The position numbers and the translations under genes were made by a program. From Nitrospirota bacterium (GTDB lineage Bacteria; Nitrospirota; Thermodesulfovibrionia; Thermodesulfovibrionales; UBA6898): a DNA stretch of 64,000 bases. The notes beneath the pieces were generated by a model, which was not told where the DNA came from, ran no database searches, and was given only the letters and a program-made list of their open reading frames with translations. Below, in pieces: positions 1 through 8,759 of the stretch. Numbering within the stretch: position 1 is the first letter of the stretch; every line of letters begins with the position of its first letter. Location: positions 83,705 to 147,704 of the forward strand of contig JACRLQ010000008.1 in the NCBI GenBank assembly GCA_016215155.1, given 5' to 3'.

Positions 1-192
1 AATTACGAAACCGAAAAACCATTTATTGAAGAGTGCTACCCTAATGGTGGACAGAAGCCCGGCTTGTCAGAAAAAGAAAAGGAAATGTTGCTGGCAATTT
101 TTAAAGACAACTCTTATAAAAGCTTTCTTTCCGGGCTATTGATGGAGAGGCGCGGATCAGTTGACGGCCAGGAATCAGGCGAGGTTGGATAG
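1..192 (+). CDS. 3' end of unidentified protein (partial)
   Basis: Frame 1 is open from the window edge to a TAG at 190-192 and encodes 63 residues, ending in a hydrophilic Glu/Gly-rich tail. The stop directly abuts the ATG of the next gene (TAGATG), so the two are almost certainly co-transcribed and translationally coupled. I do not recognise a family in the visible tail. The neighbours (AlbA_2 protein, then HsdR) make a subunit of, or accessory to, a type I restriction system plausible, but this is inferred from position only. Confidence 0.6.
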   Translation, partial: NYETEKPFIEECYPNGGQKPGLSEKEKEMLLAIFKDNSYKSFLSGLLMERRGSVDGQESGEVG

Positions 193-1851
193 ATGACTAA
201 GGCCTGGTTGCAAAATAAACTCAATGACCTTCGTAGGCTTCCAGCTGAAACGGAAGTCTTTGAATTTAAAGAAGCCAAGAATGGGTACGACTTCAATAAA
301 CTTGGGAAATATTTCTCTGCCTTGTCAAATGAGACAAATCTTAAAGGCCGACCTTACTCATGGCTGATTTTCGGGATTAAAGACAAGGGCAGAACAATAG
401 TCGGCAGTCGGTTTCGTCAAAATCGGAAAGACATTGATAGCCTTAAGGGAGAAATAGCCAACAAGACCACAAACCGCATCACTTTTATCGAGATACACGA
501 ACTGCATTTACCGGAAGGACGTGTGCTTATGTTTCAAGTACCGGCCGCCCCCAGAGGAATCCCCGTTGCATTTGATGGACATTACTATGGCAGAGACGGT
601 GAAGAATTGTCGCCTCTGAATATCGAGGAGATTGAACGTATAAGGTCTCAGTCAGGCATTGAAGATTGGAGCGCTGTTCTTGTGCCGGAGGCTTCAATTG
701 AAGACCTTGATCAATCGGCCATTGCAAAGGCGAGGGAAAACTATAAGAACAAGTTCCCTGAGCATTCAAAGGACGTTGACCAATGGGATGAGATTACCTT
801 TCTGAACAAAGCCAAAGTAACAATAAAGGGGAAGATTACCCGTGCGGCAATAATTCTTTTAGGAAGAACGGAAGCGGAGCACTTCATTAGTCCAGCTGAG
901 GCAAAAATACGCTGGCTGCTGAAAGACTCAAAGGGTAATGACAAGGACTATCACATTGAAAGCTGTCCTCTACTGCTGGCGGTTGATAAAATATATGCTA
1001 AAATTCGCAATTTGAAATACCGCTACATCAAGGACGGCACCTTATTCCCCGACGAGGTTGATCAATATGAACCCTTTGTAATCCGCGAAGCTATTAATAA
1101 CTGCATCGCTCACCAGGATTACACCAGGGGTGGCAGGATCAATGTGGTCGAGATGGAAGACCAGCTTATATTTACAAATCTTGGTAGCTTTATTCCGGGC
1201 TCGGTTGAAAAAGTAGTCAAAGAGGACGCGCCGGAAGAACACTACCGAAACAGGTTCCTTGCAACCGCCATGTTCAACTTAAAGATGGTTGATACTGCGG
1301 GAGGCGGCATCAGAAAAATGTTCAATTACCAGAGGGAAAGATTTTTTCCCATGCCCGAATATGATCTGACCGAAGATAGAGTGAAGGTAACAGTTATCGG
1401 AAAGGTGCTGGATATGGATTTTGCGAGGGTACTTGCCAAAAATCCGAACCTCTCCCTGGAGCAGATTGTCATGCTTGATAAGGTGCAAAAACGGAAATCA
1501 CTGATTGAGGAAGAGTGCAAATATCTTAAAGAGCTTGGTTTAATAGAGGGAAGAAAGCCTAACTATGTTATATCCGCTAAAATAACTGCGTCGCTTTCCA
1601 ATGATGAACTTAAGGCGCATTACATTAAGCAGAGGGGCCTTGATGACGAACACTACAAAAAACTTATAGTTGAGTATCTGAAAAAGTTTGGGGATGCCCC
1701 CCGGAAAAACATTGATACGTTTCTCCGGGATAAATTGCCGGATATATTGACTGAAGCCCAAAAGAAGAACAAAATTACCAACTTGCTTTCAGCTTTAAGG
1801 ATCAAGGGGTCAATTCGGAACAAGGGCTATTCTATGTGGTCTCTCGTTTAA
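193..1851 (+). CDS. AlbA_2 (Schlafen-type) domain ATP-binding protein
   Basis: 552 aa. Residues about 18-135 look like the AlbA_2/Schlafen DNA- or RNA-binding domain (EFKEAKNGYDF, LIFGIKDKG). Residues about 290-400 resemble the HATPase_c_4 domain found in the same family (FVIREAINNCIAHQDY, then TAGGGIRKMF). The C-terminal about 150 residues are probably winged-helix. Such proteins are often annotated as putative transcriptional regulators and are common in restriction and other defence loci. The start abuts the upstream stop, with GAGG just before it. The gene is followed by hsdR after 124 nt, so it lies inside a type I R-M-like operon, where its function is not established. Alternative: an independent defence effector that travels with R-M genes. 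Confidence 0.75.
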   Translation: MTKAWLQNKLNDLRRLPAETEVFEFKEAKNGYDFNKLGKYFSALSNETNLKGRPYSWLIFGIKDKGRTIVGSRFRQNRKDIDSLKGEIANKTTNRITFIEIHELHLPEGRVLMFQVPAAPRGIPVAFDGHYYGRDGEELSPLNIEEIERIRSQSGIEDWSAVLVPEASIEDLDQSAIAKARENYKNKFPEHSKDVDQWDEITFLNKAKVTIKGKITRAAIILLGRTEAEHFISPAEAKIRWLLKDSKGNDKDYHIESCPLLLAVDKIYAKIRNLKYRYIKDGTLFPDEVDQYEPFVIREAINNCIAHQDYTRGGRINVVEMEDQLIFTNLGSFIPGSVEKVVKEDAPEEHYRNRFLATAMFNLKMVDTAGGGIRKMFNYQRERFFPMPEYDLTEDRVKVTVIGKVLDMDFARVLAKNPNLSLEQIVMLDKVQKRKSLIEEECKYLKELGLIEGRKPNYVISAKITASLSNDELKAHYIKQRGLDDEHYKKLIVEYLKKFGDAPRKNIDTFLRDKLPDILTEAQKKNKITNLLSALRIKGSIRNKGYSMWSLV

Positions 1852-1890
1852 AAGAGTTTTAAAAGAGTTTTAAATGTTGTTTAAAAGAGT
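1847..1890. repeat. Three short direct repeats at gene end
   Basis: The 11-mer TTTAAAAGAGT occurs at 1847-1857, 1858-1868 and 1880-1890. The first copy contains the TAA stop of the AlbA_2 gene. The rest of the 124-nt gap to hsdR is AT-rich, with no clear terminator. It could be slippage-derived or a protein-binding site; function unknown. Confidence 0.6.
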
Positions 1891-1975
1891 GGTTGAATTA
1901 AATATAGATAAATCAAAGAGTTGCGACATAGTACAACCAGATAAATTATTAGAAATTAAATAACAACAGGGTATA

Positions 1976-4975
1976 ATGAACAACGGAATACATACAGAAT
2001 CAACCTTTGAATCTGCTATTGTCGGCCATTTGACCTCCGACGGGTGGCATCTTGGCAATGCATTCGATTTTAGCCGTGATTTGGCATTTGACAAAAAAGC
2101 GGTTCTTTCATTCATCCAGACTTCGCAGTCCAAAGAGTGGACAAAACTTCAGTCATATTATAAAGACGACACGGGTAACAAATTCATTCAGCGTCTGTTT
2201 AAAGAACTGGATTTGAGGGGGATGCTAGATGTAATCCGTCATGGTATTACTGACAGCGGTGTGAAATTTAAGCTGGCCTATTTCAAGCCCGATAGCGGGC
2301 TCAATCCTGAAACAACTGAACTCTACAAGCAGAATAAACTGTATGTAACACAACAAGTCTATTTCTCTCAAAAAAATAGGAAGAGCATAGACCTTTTGCT
2401 TTCATTAAACGGTTTGCCTGTTGCAACCGTCGAGTTGAAAAATCATTTCACCGGCCAAGCCGTAAGTGACGCAATGGAGCAATACCGCACCAGCCGGGAC
2501 CCTAAAGAACTATTGTTTCAATTCAAGAAGAGGGCCTTGGTGCATTTTACCGTTGACCCGGATGAGGTATATCTGACGACGAAGTTAGAGTCTGCCAATA
2601 CGAGATTTCTGCCATTCAATAGAGGCTTCAAAAATGGGGCCGGCAACCCGCCAGCAAGGGATTATTCATCGTATAGGGCCTCCTACTTCTGGGAAGAAAT
2701 ATTGAGTGTTGACAGCTGGTTGGAACTGATCGGTCGCTTCATGCATATGCAAAAAGACGAGTATCTTATCGATGGCAAAAAATATTGGAAAGAAACAATG
2801 CTCTTTCCTCGATACCACCAGGCTGATGTGGTCAGAAAACTTACGTCTGATGCCAAGGCATGGGGACCCGGAAAGAACTATCTCATTCAGCACTCTGCGG
2901 GTAGCGGTAAGAGTAATTCAATAGCATGGCTTGCCTATCGACTGAGTAGCTTGTATAATTCTCAAGACAAAAAAGTGTTTGATTCCATCATCGTAATAAC
3001 CGACAGAAACGTGCTCGACCAGCAACTACAAAATACCATTTATCAGTTTGAACATAAACAAGGCGTTGTACAACGTATAGATGAGAATTCTGAACAATTG
3101 GCCGAGGCAATAAAATCCGCAACGAGCATTATAATTACAACCCTGCAAAAATTTCCTTTTGCGCTAAAGCATCTCTCAGAAATGCTGGATCAAAATTATG
3201 CCGTCATTATTGATGAAGCACACAGCAGTCAGGGCGGAGAATCAAGCCGAAAGATGACGGAAGCATTGGCTGGAAAGAATGTTTCGCTGGAAGAAGCAGA
3301 AGCGGTCGAAGGTGAAGTTGAAGCCGCTGAAGTTGATGAAACTGATTATATCCGTGAAGTTATCAAGAAAAGGGGACCACAAAAGAATATCAGTGTTTTC
3401 GCTTTCACTGCTACGCCTAAGGCAAAGACACTAGAAGTATTTGGGACTAAAGACTCCGAAGGCAAGCCGAAGCCGTTTCATCTCTATTCGATGAGACAGG
3501 CCATTGAAGAAGGGTTTATTTTGGATGTTCTAAAGAATTACATTTCTTACAAAGAATACTACGGATTCTCAAAGGCAATTGAAGATGATCCTGAGCTGAA
3601 TAAACGTAAGGCCGCAAAAGCGATTGGACGTTTCGCATCCCTGCATCCACACAGTTTGGCGCAAAAAACCGAAGTTATGGTTGAGCATTTCAGGCAGGTG
3701 ACCATGAAAAAGATCGGAGGTAAAGCAAAGGCAATGGTAGTGACCGCCTCGCGGAAGCACGCTTTGCGCTATTATCTGGAATTCAAGGATTATATCAAAG
3801 AGATGGGATATGAAAAAGAAATTCGTCCACTGGTAGCCTTTTCCGGCGCGGTAGTGGATGATTTTTACCCCGAAGGTGTAACCGAAGTAAATTTAAACGG
3901 GTTCGGTGAATTTGAGCTGCCTGGCAAATTTGCTACAGATGAATATCAGGTATTGCTCGTTGCAGACAAGTACCAGTATGGCTTCGATCAACCCCTGTTA
4001 CATACAATGTACGTGGATAAGAAGCTGTCAGGCGTGAGAGCTGTACAGACACTATCCCGACTAAATAGAACTCATCCCGGGAAGGAAGACACCTTTGTTC
4101 TCGATTTTACCAACGACCGGCAGACCATTCTTGATTCTTTTCAGCCGTATTATGAACTGACGACAGTTACCGAATCCACAGACCCAAACCATTTATATGA
4201 CCTTAAAGGAAGGATGGATGCAACCGATGTTTATTATCAGTCGGAAGTGGATGCCTTTGCCAAGGTTTTCTACAAGCCTGGCAACACTTCAATAAAAGAT
4301 CAGGGCAAAATGTATGCTTTCATTGACCCTGCTGTTGATCGTTTTAAAACCTTAGAAGAGGAACCTCAGGACGAATTCAAAAAATCAATGACCAGTTATG
4401 TCAGGCTGTATTCTTTCCTTTCTCAGATTATGCCGTTCCAGGACGCTGGGCTTGAAAAGTTGTACTCTTACGGTCGCTTCTTTCTGAGCAAACTTCCTAA
4501 ATCAGACTATACGGAAAGGTTGAAACTCGACAATGAGGTGGCATTGGAATATTATCGTCTGCAAAAAATCGCAGAAGGCGACTTGGTGCTTCAGGTGCAG
4601 GGCGAATTCGGGATAGACCCAACAACAGAAGCAGGAATCAGCAGACCCAAAGACGAGAAAGACAGGCTTTCCAATATCATCAAAATCCTCAACGATAAAT
4701 ATGGAACTGACTTTAATGATGTTGACAAACTCTTCTTCGAACAAATAGAAGAAGAACTTTATCAGGACGAAGATCTAAAAAAACGGGCGTTAAACAATCC
4801 TCTTGATAATTTCAAATATGCATTCGAAGAAGTCTTCATAAATAAACTGATTGAACGCATGGATTCGAATCAAGAGATTTTTGACAAGATCATGGAAAAC
4901 ACTGATTTTAAAAATGATGTTAAAGATTGGCTGACACAGAAGATTTATCAACGCTTTAACACAAAACAGGAATAA
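1976..4975 (+). CDS. hsdR: Type I restriction endonuclease subunit R
   Basis: 999 aa, a usual length for HsdR. The N-terminal nuclease domain shows D139 followed by E153-L-K155 (VATVELKNH), the PD-(D/E)xK pattern. The SF2 translocase motor has Walker A HSAGSGKS at 306-313, DEAH at 413-416 and motif III-like FTATPKAKT near 475. The second RecA lobe includes LSRLNRTHPGK. HsdR cleaves DNA after ATP-driven translocation and needs HsdM and HsdS. Neither is in the window; they are presumably upstream, beyond base 1. The start codon has only a weak ribosome site and overlaps a TATAAT-like string at 1971-1976. A DUF4926 gene follows after 100 nt. Confidence 0.93.
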   Translation: MNNGIHTESTFESAIVGHLTSDGWHLGNAFDFSRDLAFDKKAVLSFIQTSQSKEWTKLQSYYKDDTGNKFIQRLFKELDLRGMLDVIRHGITDSGVKFKLAYFKPDSGLNPETTELYKQNKLYVTQQVYFSQKNRKSIDLLLSLNGLPVATVELKNHFTGQAVSDAMEQYRTSRDPKELLFQFKKRALVHFTVDPDEVYLTTKLESANTRFLPFNRGFKNGAGNPPARDYSSYRASYFWEEILSVDSWLELIGRFMHMQKDEYLIDGKKYWKETMLFPRYHQADVVRKLTSDAKAWGPGKNYLIQHSAGSGKSNSIAWLAYRLSSLYNSQDKKVFDSIIVITDRNVLDQQLQNTIYQFEHKQGVVQRIDENSEQLAEAIKSATSIIITTLQKFPFALKHLSEMLDQNYAVIIDEAHSSQGGESSRKMTEALAGKNVSLEEAEAVEGEVEAAEVDETDYIREVIKKRGPQKNISVFAFTATPKAKTLEVFGTKDSEGKPKPFHLYSMRQAIEEGFILDVLKNYISYKEYYGFSKAIEDDPELNKRKAAKAIGRFASLHPHSLAQKTEVMVEHFRQVTMKKIGGKAKAMVVTASRKHALRYYLEFKDYIKEMGYEKEIRPLVAFSGAVVDDFYPEGVTEVNLNGFGEFELPGKFATDEYQVLLVADKYQYGFDQPLLHTMYVDKKLSGVRAVQTLSRLNRTHPGKEDTFVLDFTNDRQTILDSFQPYYELTTVTESTDPNHLYDLKGRMDATDVYYQSEVDAFAKVFYKPGNTSIKDQGKMYAFIDPAVDRFKTLEEEPQDEFKKSMTSYVRLYSFLSQIMPFQDAGLEKLYSYGRFFLSKLPKSDYTERLKLDNEVALEYYRLQKIAEGDLVLQVQGEFGIDPTTEAGISRPKDEKDRLSNIIKILNDKYGTDFNDVDKLFFEQIEEELYQDEDLKKRALNNPLDNFKYAFEEVFINKLIERMDSNQEIFDKIMENTDFKNDVKDWLTQKIYQRFNTKQE

Positions 4976-5075
4976 TCATGGGGCTAAACGCAAAAAATGG
5001 CCACCTCCCTATCATGGCGTTTCCAATGTTCATTGTCATCGAAGCAAGAAATGATCGATAGGAGGAAAGGAGACT

Positions 5076-5312
5076 ATGATTGGAGAATTAGATACGGTCG
5101 TTCTGACACATGACATTGATGAATATGGGCTAAAGGAAGGCGATATAGGCGCGATAGTCCATTGCTATAGTGACGGCCATGCCTTTGAGGTTGAATTTGT
5201 GACTGCGGAGGGCGGGACTATTGCAGTCCTCACCCTTACCTCAAGTGACATCCGGCTGATGCGCAACAGGGAAATCCTGCATGTGCGGGAGATTGCAGGT
5301 CAGGCGGCTTGA
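5076..5312 (+). CDS. DUF4926 domain protein
   Basis: 78 aa, acidic, beginning MIGELDTVVLTHDI and containing EYGLKEGDIGAIVHCY, the typical start of DUF4926 proteins. These are small predicted beta-rich domains of unknown function, often found next to toxin-like DUF6883 genes. No such partner is visible here; the 100 nt upstream hold only a 27-codon frame. A very strong Shine-Dalgarno (AGGAGGAAAGGAG) precedes the ATG. It could be an orphan antitoxin or immunity-like protein at the edge of the restriction island. Confidence 0.7.
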   Translation: MIGELDTVVLTHDIDEYGLKEGDIGAIVHCYSDGHAFEVEFVTAEGGTIAVLTLTSSDIRLMRNREILHVREIAGQAA

Positions 5313-5359
5313 ATTCCGGATAGGGGAGGGCTACACCCCCCGACGTGTTCAAAAAACTA

Positions 5360-5388
5360 AATCCCGCCTGAGGCTGCGGGAATGACGG
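5360..5388. repeat. REP-like palindromic repeat, short copy
   Basis: Contains CCCGC and GCGGG arms followed by GAATGACGG. Read on the minus strand it matches the start of the elements at 8636 and 60634 (GCCGTCATTCCCGC). It lies in the 144-nt gap before the efflux operon. Confidence 0.55.
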
Positions 5389-5456
5389 CAAAAAATGGGG
5401 AGCTCCTGTCGCGTCTGAACATTGACAGTTAATTCACTATTACGTTAGATTAAAAA

Positions 5457-5852
5457 ATGATGAAGGGCTTGCATCTTAAAACCTTCCCGGCCGCTTTTAT
5501 GCTGGGGTTATTCTTCCTTATGTCAGTCGTCGGCTCTGAGGGCACTCTCCTTTGTTTCGGCAAAGACGGACATGTGGCGATAGAGCTTGTCGATGCCTGC
5601 AATGGAGCTGGGCTTGGATCACAGTTAGCGGAAAGCGATGCATGCGGCCCTTGCAAGGACGTCCGGTTTCTCGGCGGCCCGGCTAACACAGGCAATACTT
5701 CACATAATACGCGAACACTCTCATTGATTTATTCATCTCCTGTGTTGTCGTCATTGCCGCAGCAAGAGTATTGCAATAACCCTTTAATTCTGCCGGTATA
5801 TTCGCACCACAAGGCTCTCGCCGGTCTGCAATCAGTAGTTCTCCTGATCTGA
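5457..5852 (+). CDS. Small predicted secreted protein, efflux-operon leader gene
   Basis: 131 aa. It has an N-terminal hydrophobic segment (about residues 8-27, AAFMLGLFFLMSVVGSEG), then a domain with several cysteines (LCFGK, DACNG, DACGPCKD) and a hydrophobic C-terminus. I do not recognise a named family. Position at the head of a TolC/adaptor/RND operon and the exported cysteines suggest a periplasmic metal-related accessory, but this is inference. Two ATGs in tandem (5457 and 5460) could serve as start; neither has a good Shine-Dalgarno. The gap to the TolC gene is 79 nt. Confidence 0.6.
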   Translation: MMKGLHLKTFPAAFMLGLFFLMSVVGSEGTLLCFGKDGHVAIELVDACNGAGLGSQLAESDACGPCKDVRFLGGPANTGNTSHNTRTLSLIYSSPVLSSLPQQEYCNNPLILPVYSHHKALAGLQSVVLLI

Positions 5853-5931
5853 TACGCCTCCTTTCCCTGTCCTGAGGTTTCCGGATAGGGACTCTTGTCT
5901 TTTTCGTATAGTTAACTAAGGAGGTTTTTTT

Positions 5932-7185
5932 ATGAATCTTATTTCCGCTCTCATTATAGTAACGTCCGCATTAATCTTAAATACATCGCCTGCCGCTGCG
6001 TCTGAAACGAAGGGGTTGACGCTTGAGCAGGCGGTCACTCTTGCCCTTGAGAAAAACCCTGACCTGCGGACTCTCAGGCTTGAAGAAGAAACAGCAAAGG
6101 GCCGCAATGAAAAGGCGCGGCTCCTGCTCATCAATAACCCTGTGATCGAAGGCAATATCTCAAAGAAGGACAGACCGGAAACAGAAGGCGGCGGGAAGTT
6201 CACGAACTACGGCGTCAAACTCTCCCAGGAATTCGAGATCGCAGGCCAGCGCAGCGCAAGGATCGATGTCGCTGAAAAAGAACTTGCCGGAGTGAAGTCG
6301 GAAATAAGAGACAAAGAAAGGGTTTTGATTTCGGACGTAAAAGACGTCTTCACTAAAACACTCGCGTTTAAGAAGAAGAGCGGCCTTGCGCAGGAGATTG
6401 TCAAATTGAATGAAGAATTGCTCGGCTACACAAAGATCAAGTTCGAGGCCGGTGATATCTCCGGGCTCGATGTCAATCTTTCAGAGGTTGAACTGAGCAA
6501 GGCAAAGAAAGAGCTTCTTCTGGCTGAACGGCAGTATAAAGAATCACTTACTGCGTTGCAGGGCCTCCTTGGCCTGGCTCCTGATATGTCCTTTGCAGTA
6601 GAAGGCGAGCTGCCGTCGGAAGTGCCGTCGCTGCCGGACAGGGGGGCCCTGAAGACATCGGCGCTGGCCCAGCGTCCTGACTCAAAGGCGAGCGTATCTG
6701 AGATGGAAAAGACGGAGGCTGCGCTGAAACTGGTAAATAAGGAGGCCGTCCCCAATATAACACTTGCGGGTTTTTACGATAGGGATGAGCGTCGCAATGC
6801 GGTGGGCCTGGCGATATCTGTCCCGCTGCCATTTTTTGACAGGAAGCAGGCCGAAAAGAAAGAGGCCTTTGCCAGGGCGGAAGGGTCAAGGATAAAGGCG
6901 GAAGGTCTAAAGAAAACCATAGACCGGGAGATCGATCAGGCGTTTAACGACATCACCTCGGCCATTGAGGAGCTCTCGCTCTTCAAAAATGAGATACTGG
7001 CAAAGGCCGCTGAAAACCTGAAGCTTCTGAACCTCGCTTTCAAGGAAGGGAAGATCGGTTTTTTTGAAGTGCGGCTCGCGCAGAAGGACACCATTGAAGC
7101 GCAGTTAGCCTATATCGAGGCGCAAACAAGGGCGCAACTTGCGCTTAACGCCATAGAAAAGACCACTGGAGGTGCGGTGAAATGA
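5932..7185 (+). CDS. TolC-family outer membrane efflux protein (CusC/CzcC type)
   Basis: 417 aa. A signal peptide (residues 1 to about 24, ending PAAAS) is followed by two TolC/OEP repeats rich in long amphipathic helices (LTLEQAVTLALEKNPDL is the family's opening motif). It would form the outer-membrane channel of a tripartite RND pump. A perfect Shine-Dalgarno AAGGAGG at 5918-5924 sits 7 nt before the ATG. The stop TGA overlaps the ATG of the adaptor gene (ATGA at 7182), consistent with translational coupling. Confidence 0.92.
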   Translation: MNLISALIIVTSALILNTSPAAASETKGLTLEQAVTLALEKNPDLRTLRLEEETAKGRNEKARLLLINNPVIEGNISKKDRPETEGGGKFTNYGVKLSQEFEIAGQRSARIDVAEKELAGVKSEIRDKERVLISDVKDVFTKTLAFKKKSGLAQEIVKLNEELLGYTKIKFEAGDISGLDVNLSEVELSKAKKELLLAERQYKESLTALQGLLGLAPDMSFAVEGELPSEVPSLPDRGALKTSALAQRPDSKASVSEMEKTEAALKLVNKEAVPNITLAGFYDRDERRNAVGLAISVPLPFFDRKQAEKKEAFARAEGSRIKAEGLKKTIDREIDQAFNDITSAIEELSLFKNEILAKAAENLKLLNLAFKEGKIGFFEVRLAQKDTIEAQLAYIEAQTRAQLALNAIEKTTGGAVK

Positions 7186-8594
7186 TTATACATAAATACA
7201 AGGCAAACTGCAGTCTGTTTAGGGTTTATAAAAAAACAACTTCCGCACAGTCCGTTCGCCCTGAGCTTGTCGAAGGGCAGAAGATCATGGTCCGACAGGC
7301 CCACCACGGGCGGATAGTTGTTCCTCCCGTTTTCAAACGGCCCCTCGCAATAATCTTTGTTGTCCTCTGTGCAGCGGTATTGCTTACGGGATGCTCTAAA
7401 AAGGAAGCGGCAAAAGAAGAAAAGCAGGTGGCGGTCGGGGAGAAGAAAGAAGCCGGCCACGAAGGAAAAGATGAAGATCAGCATGCCGGAGAACATAAAG
7501 GAGAGCACGAAGGAGAAGAGCCGGGCGTCGTGACTCTGTCGCCTGAAAAGCAGAAGTTTGCCGGAATAGAGGTCAGGAATGTGGCGCTTGAGAATGCGGC
7601 TGTTCCCCTGTCCGCAACCGCTGTTTTAGAGATAAATATGGACCGCTCCGCAAAGATCAGTCCAAGGGTGACAGGAAAGGCGGTCAGGATCACGGCGTCG
7701 CAGGGCGACAGGGTGAAGGCAGGACAGGCCCTTGCCTGGCTCGACAGCGTGGAGCTTGACCAGGCCTGGGCGGATTATCTGAAGGCGCAGGGGAAAATAG
7801 AGCTTGCGCGAAAGAACTTTCAGCGCGAGGAAACCCTGTTTGAAAAAAAGGTGGCCCCTGAAAAAGATGTCCTAAAGGCGAAGCAGGAACTGGGAGAGGC
7901 CGAGGCTGACCTTAACCTTGCAAAGGAACGCTTCAGGCTGCTTGGGGTCGATGTCTCACAGTTTAGTTCTTCAAAGGGCAATGGGAATCACCCTCTTATT
8001 CCTGTTATAACTCCTGTAAGTGGTGTGGTGCTTGAAAAAACGGTCACCCAGGGAGAGATGGTCAATCCCGAAAAGACTCTTTTTGCTGTTGCCGACCTTT
8101 CGACTCTATGGGTAGTGATCGATGTCTATGAAAAAGATATTTCCAGACTTAGGCGCGGCACCGGAGTAAAGGTGTCGGTTACCGCATTTCCTGAGAAGAC
8201 CTTCAAAGGGAAGATTTCGTATATCAGTGATGTGGTCGATGAAAAGACGAGGACCGAAAAGGCGAGGGTGACGATAGACAACTCAAGCGGAATGCTTAAG
8301 CCCGGCATGTTTGCTGCCGTGTTGACCGAGGCTGCAAGCGGCGGGACCGAACGGCTTATCGTTATTCCTGAAGAGGCGGTCATTATTGATGGCGCGAAAA
8401 GATATACCTTTATTCAAACCGCACCCGAGAAATTCCAAAGGAGAGAGATAGAAACCGGCAGATCGCTCGGGAACAGGTTGGAAGTCAAGAGCGGCCTGAA
8501 GGTGGGGGAGCCGGTTGCCGTCAAGGGGGCCTTCATCCTCAAGTCGGAGTTGAAAAAAGGTGAAATCGTCGACGAACATGGCCATGGCAAGTGA
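7182..8594 (+). CDS. RND efflux periplasmic adaptor, lipoprotein (CusB/CzcB type)
   Basis: Up to 470 aa. A lipoprotein signal ends in LLTGC (Cys71 from the ATG at 7182). It is followed by a His/Glu-rich linker (HEGKDEDQHAGEHKGEHE, probable metal binding), then a barrel-sandwich/lipoyl and alpha-hairpin region and beta-barrel, typical of HlyD/CusB adaptors. The start is ambiguous. 7182 gives the ATGA overlap with TolC, but residues 22-44 are encoded by a dispersed repeat (7248-7315), pushing the signal peptide far from the N-terminus. ATG 7287 lies inside the repeat and would give a normal-length signal peptide. The protein links the inner-membrane pump to the outer channel. Confidence 0.9.
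   Translation: MIIHKYKANCSLFRVYKKTTSAQSVRPELVEGQKIMVRQAHHGRIVVPPVFKRPLAIIFVVLCAAVLLTGCSKKEAAKEEKQVAVGEKKEAGHEGKDEDQHAGEHKGEHEGEEPGVVTLSPEKQKFAGIEVRNVALENAAVPLSATAVLEINMDRSAKISPRVTGKAVRITASQGDRVKAGQALAWLDSVELDQAWADYLKAQGKIELARKNFQREETLFEKKVAPEKDVLKAKQELGEAEADLNLAKERFRLLGVDVSQFSSSKGNGNHPLIPVITPVSGVVLEKTVTQGEMVNPEKTLFAVADLSTLWVVIDVYEKDISRLRRGTGVKVSVTAFPEKTFKGKISYISDVVDEKTRTEKARVTIDNSSGMLKPGMFAAVLTEAASGGTERLIVIPEEAVIIDGAKRYTFIQTAPEKFQRREIETGRSLGNRLEVKSGLKVGEPVAVKGAFILKSELKKGEIVDEHGHGK
7248..7315. repeat. Dispersed 'PELVEG / MVRQAHH' palindromic repeat
   Basis: CGCCCTGAGCTTGTCGAAGG followed by ATGGTCCGACAGGCCCACCA. This is the widespread repeat whose translations appear as RPELVEG, MVRQAHH and (opposite strand) FDKLRANG in proteins of many bacterial genomes. 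Here it lies in frame in the 5' part of the adaptor gene, between the overlap start and the lipoprotein signal. Confidence 0.85.
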
Positions 8595-8635
8595 ATTTAT
8601 GTTTACCAAGAAGCGCATAATAGGCTGCACAACTG

Positions 8636-8714
8636 GCCGTCATTCCCGCGAAGGCGGGAATCCATTATTTTTCACTATGTCCTGGATCCCCGGGTCAAGC
8701 CCGAGGATGACAAC
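8636..8714. repeat. REP-like dispersed repeat, full copy
   Basis: GTCATTCCCGCGAAGGCGGG, then about 20 nt, then CTGGATCCCCGGGTC and AGGATGACAAC: two palindromic halves. It fills most of the 165-nt gap between adaptor and pump genes. Related copies are at 5360 and 60634. It may form a stable hairpin in the operon mRNA. Confidence 0.8.
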
Positions 8715-8759
8715 TGATGATTCTGTTCGCAGACTTTATTTAACGGGAGATAATCGATC

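Noticed and set aside
4978-5061. 27-codon frame between hsdR and the DUF4926 gene
   Set aside because: No similarity to anything I know, no ribosome site of its own, and chance length.
7110-7508. Minus-strand frame of 132 codons containing FDKLRANG
   Set aside because: It is a shadow of the TolC and adaptor genes; the FDKLRANG string only reveals the dispersed repeat.
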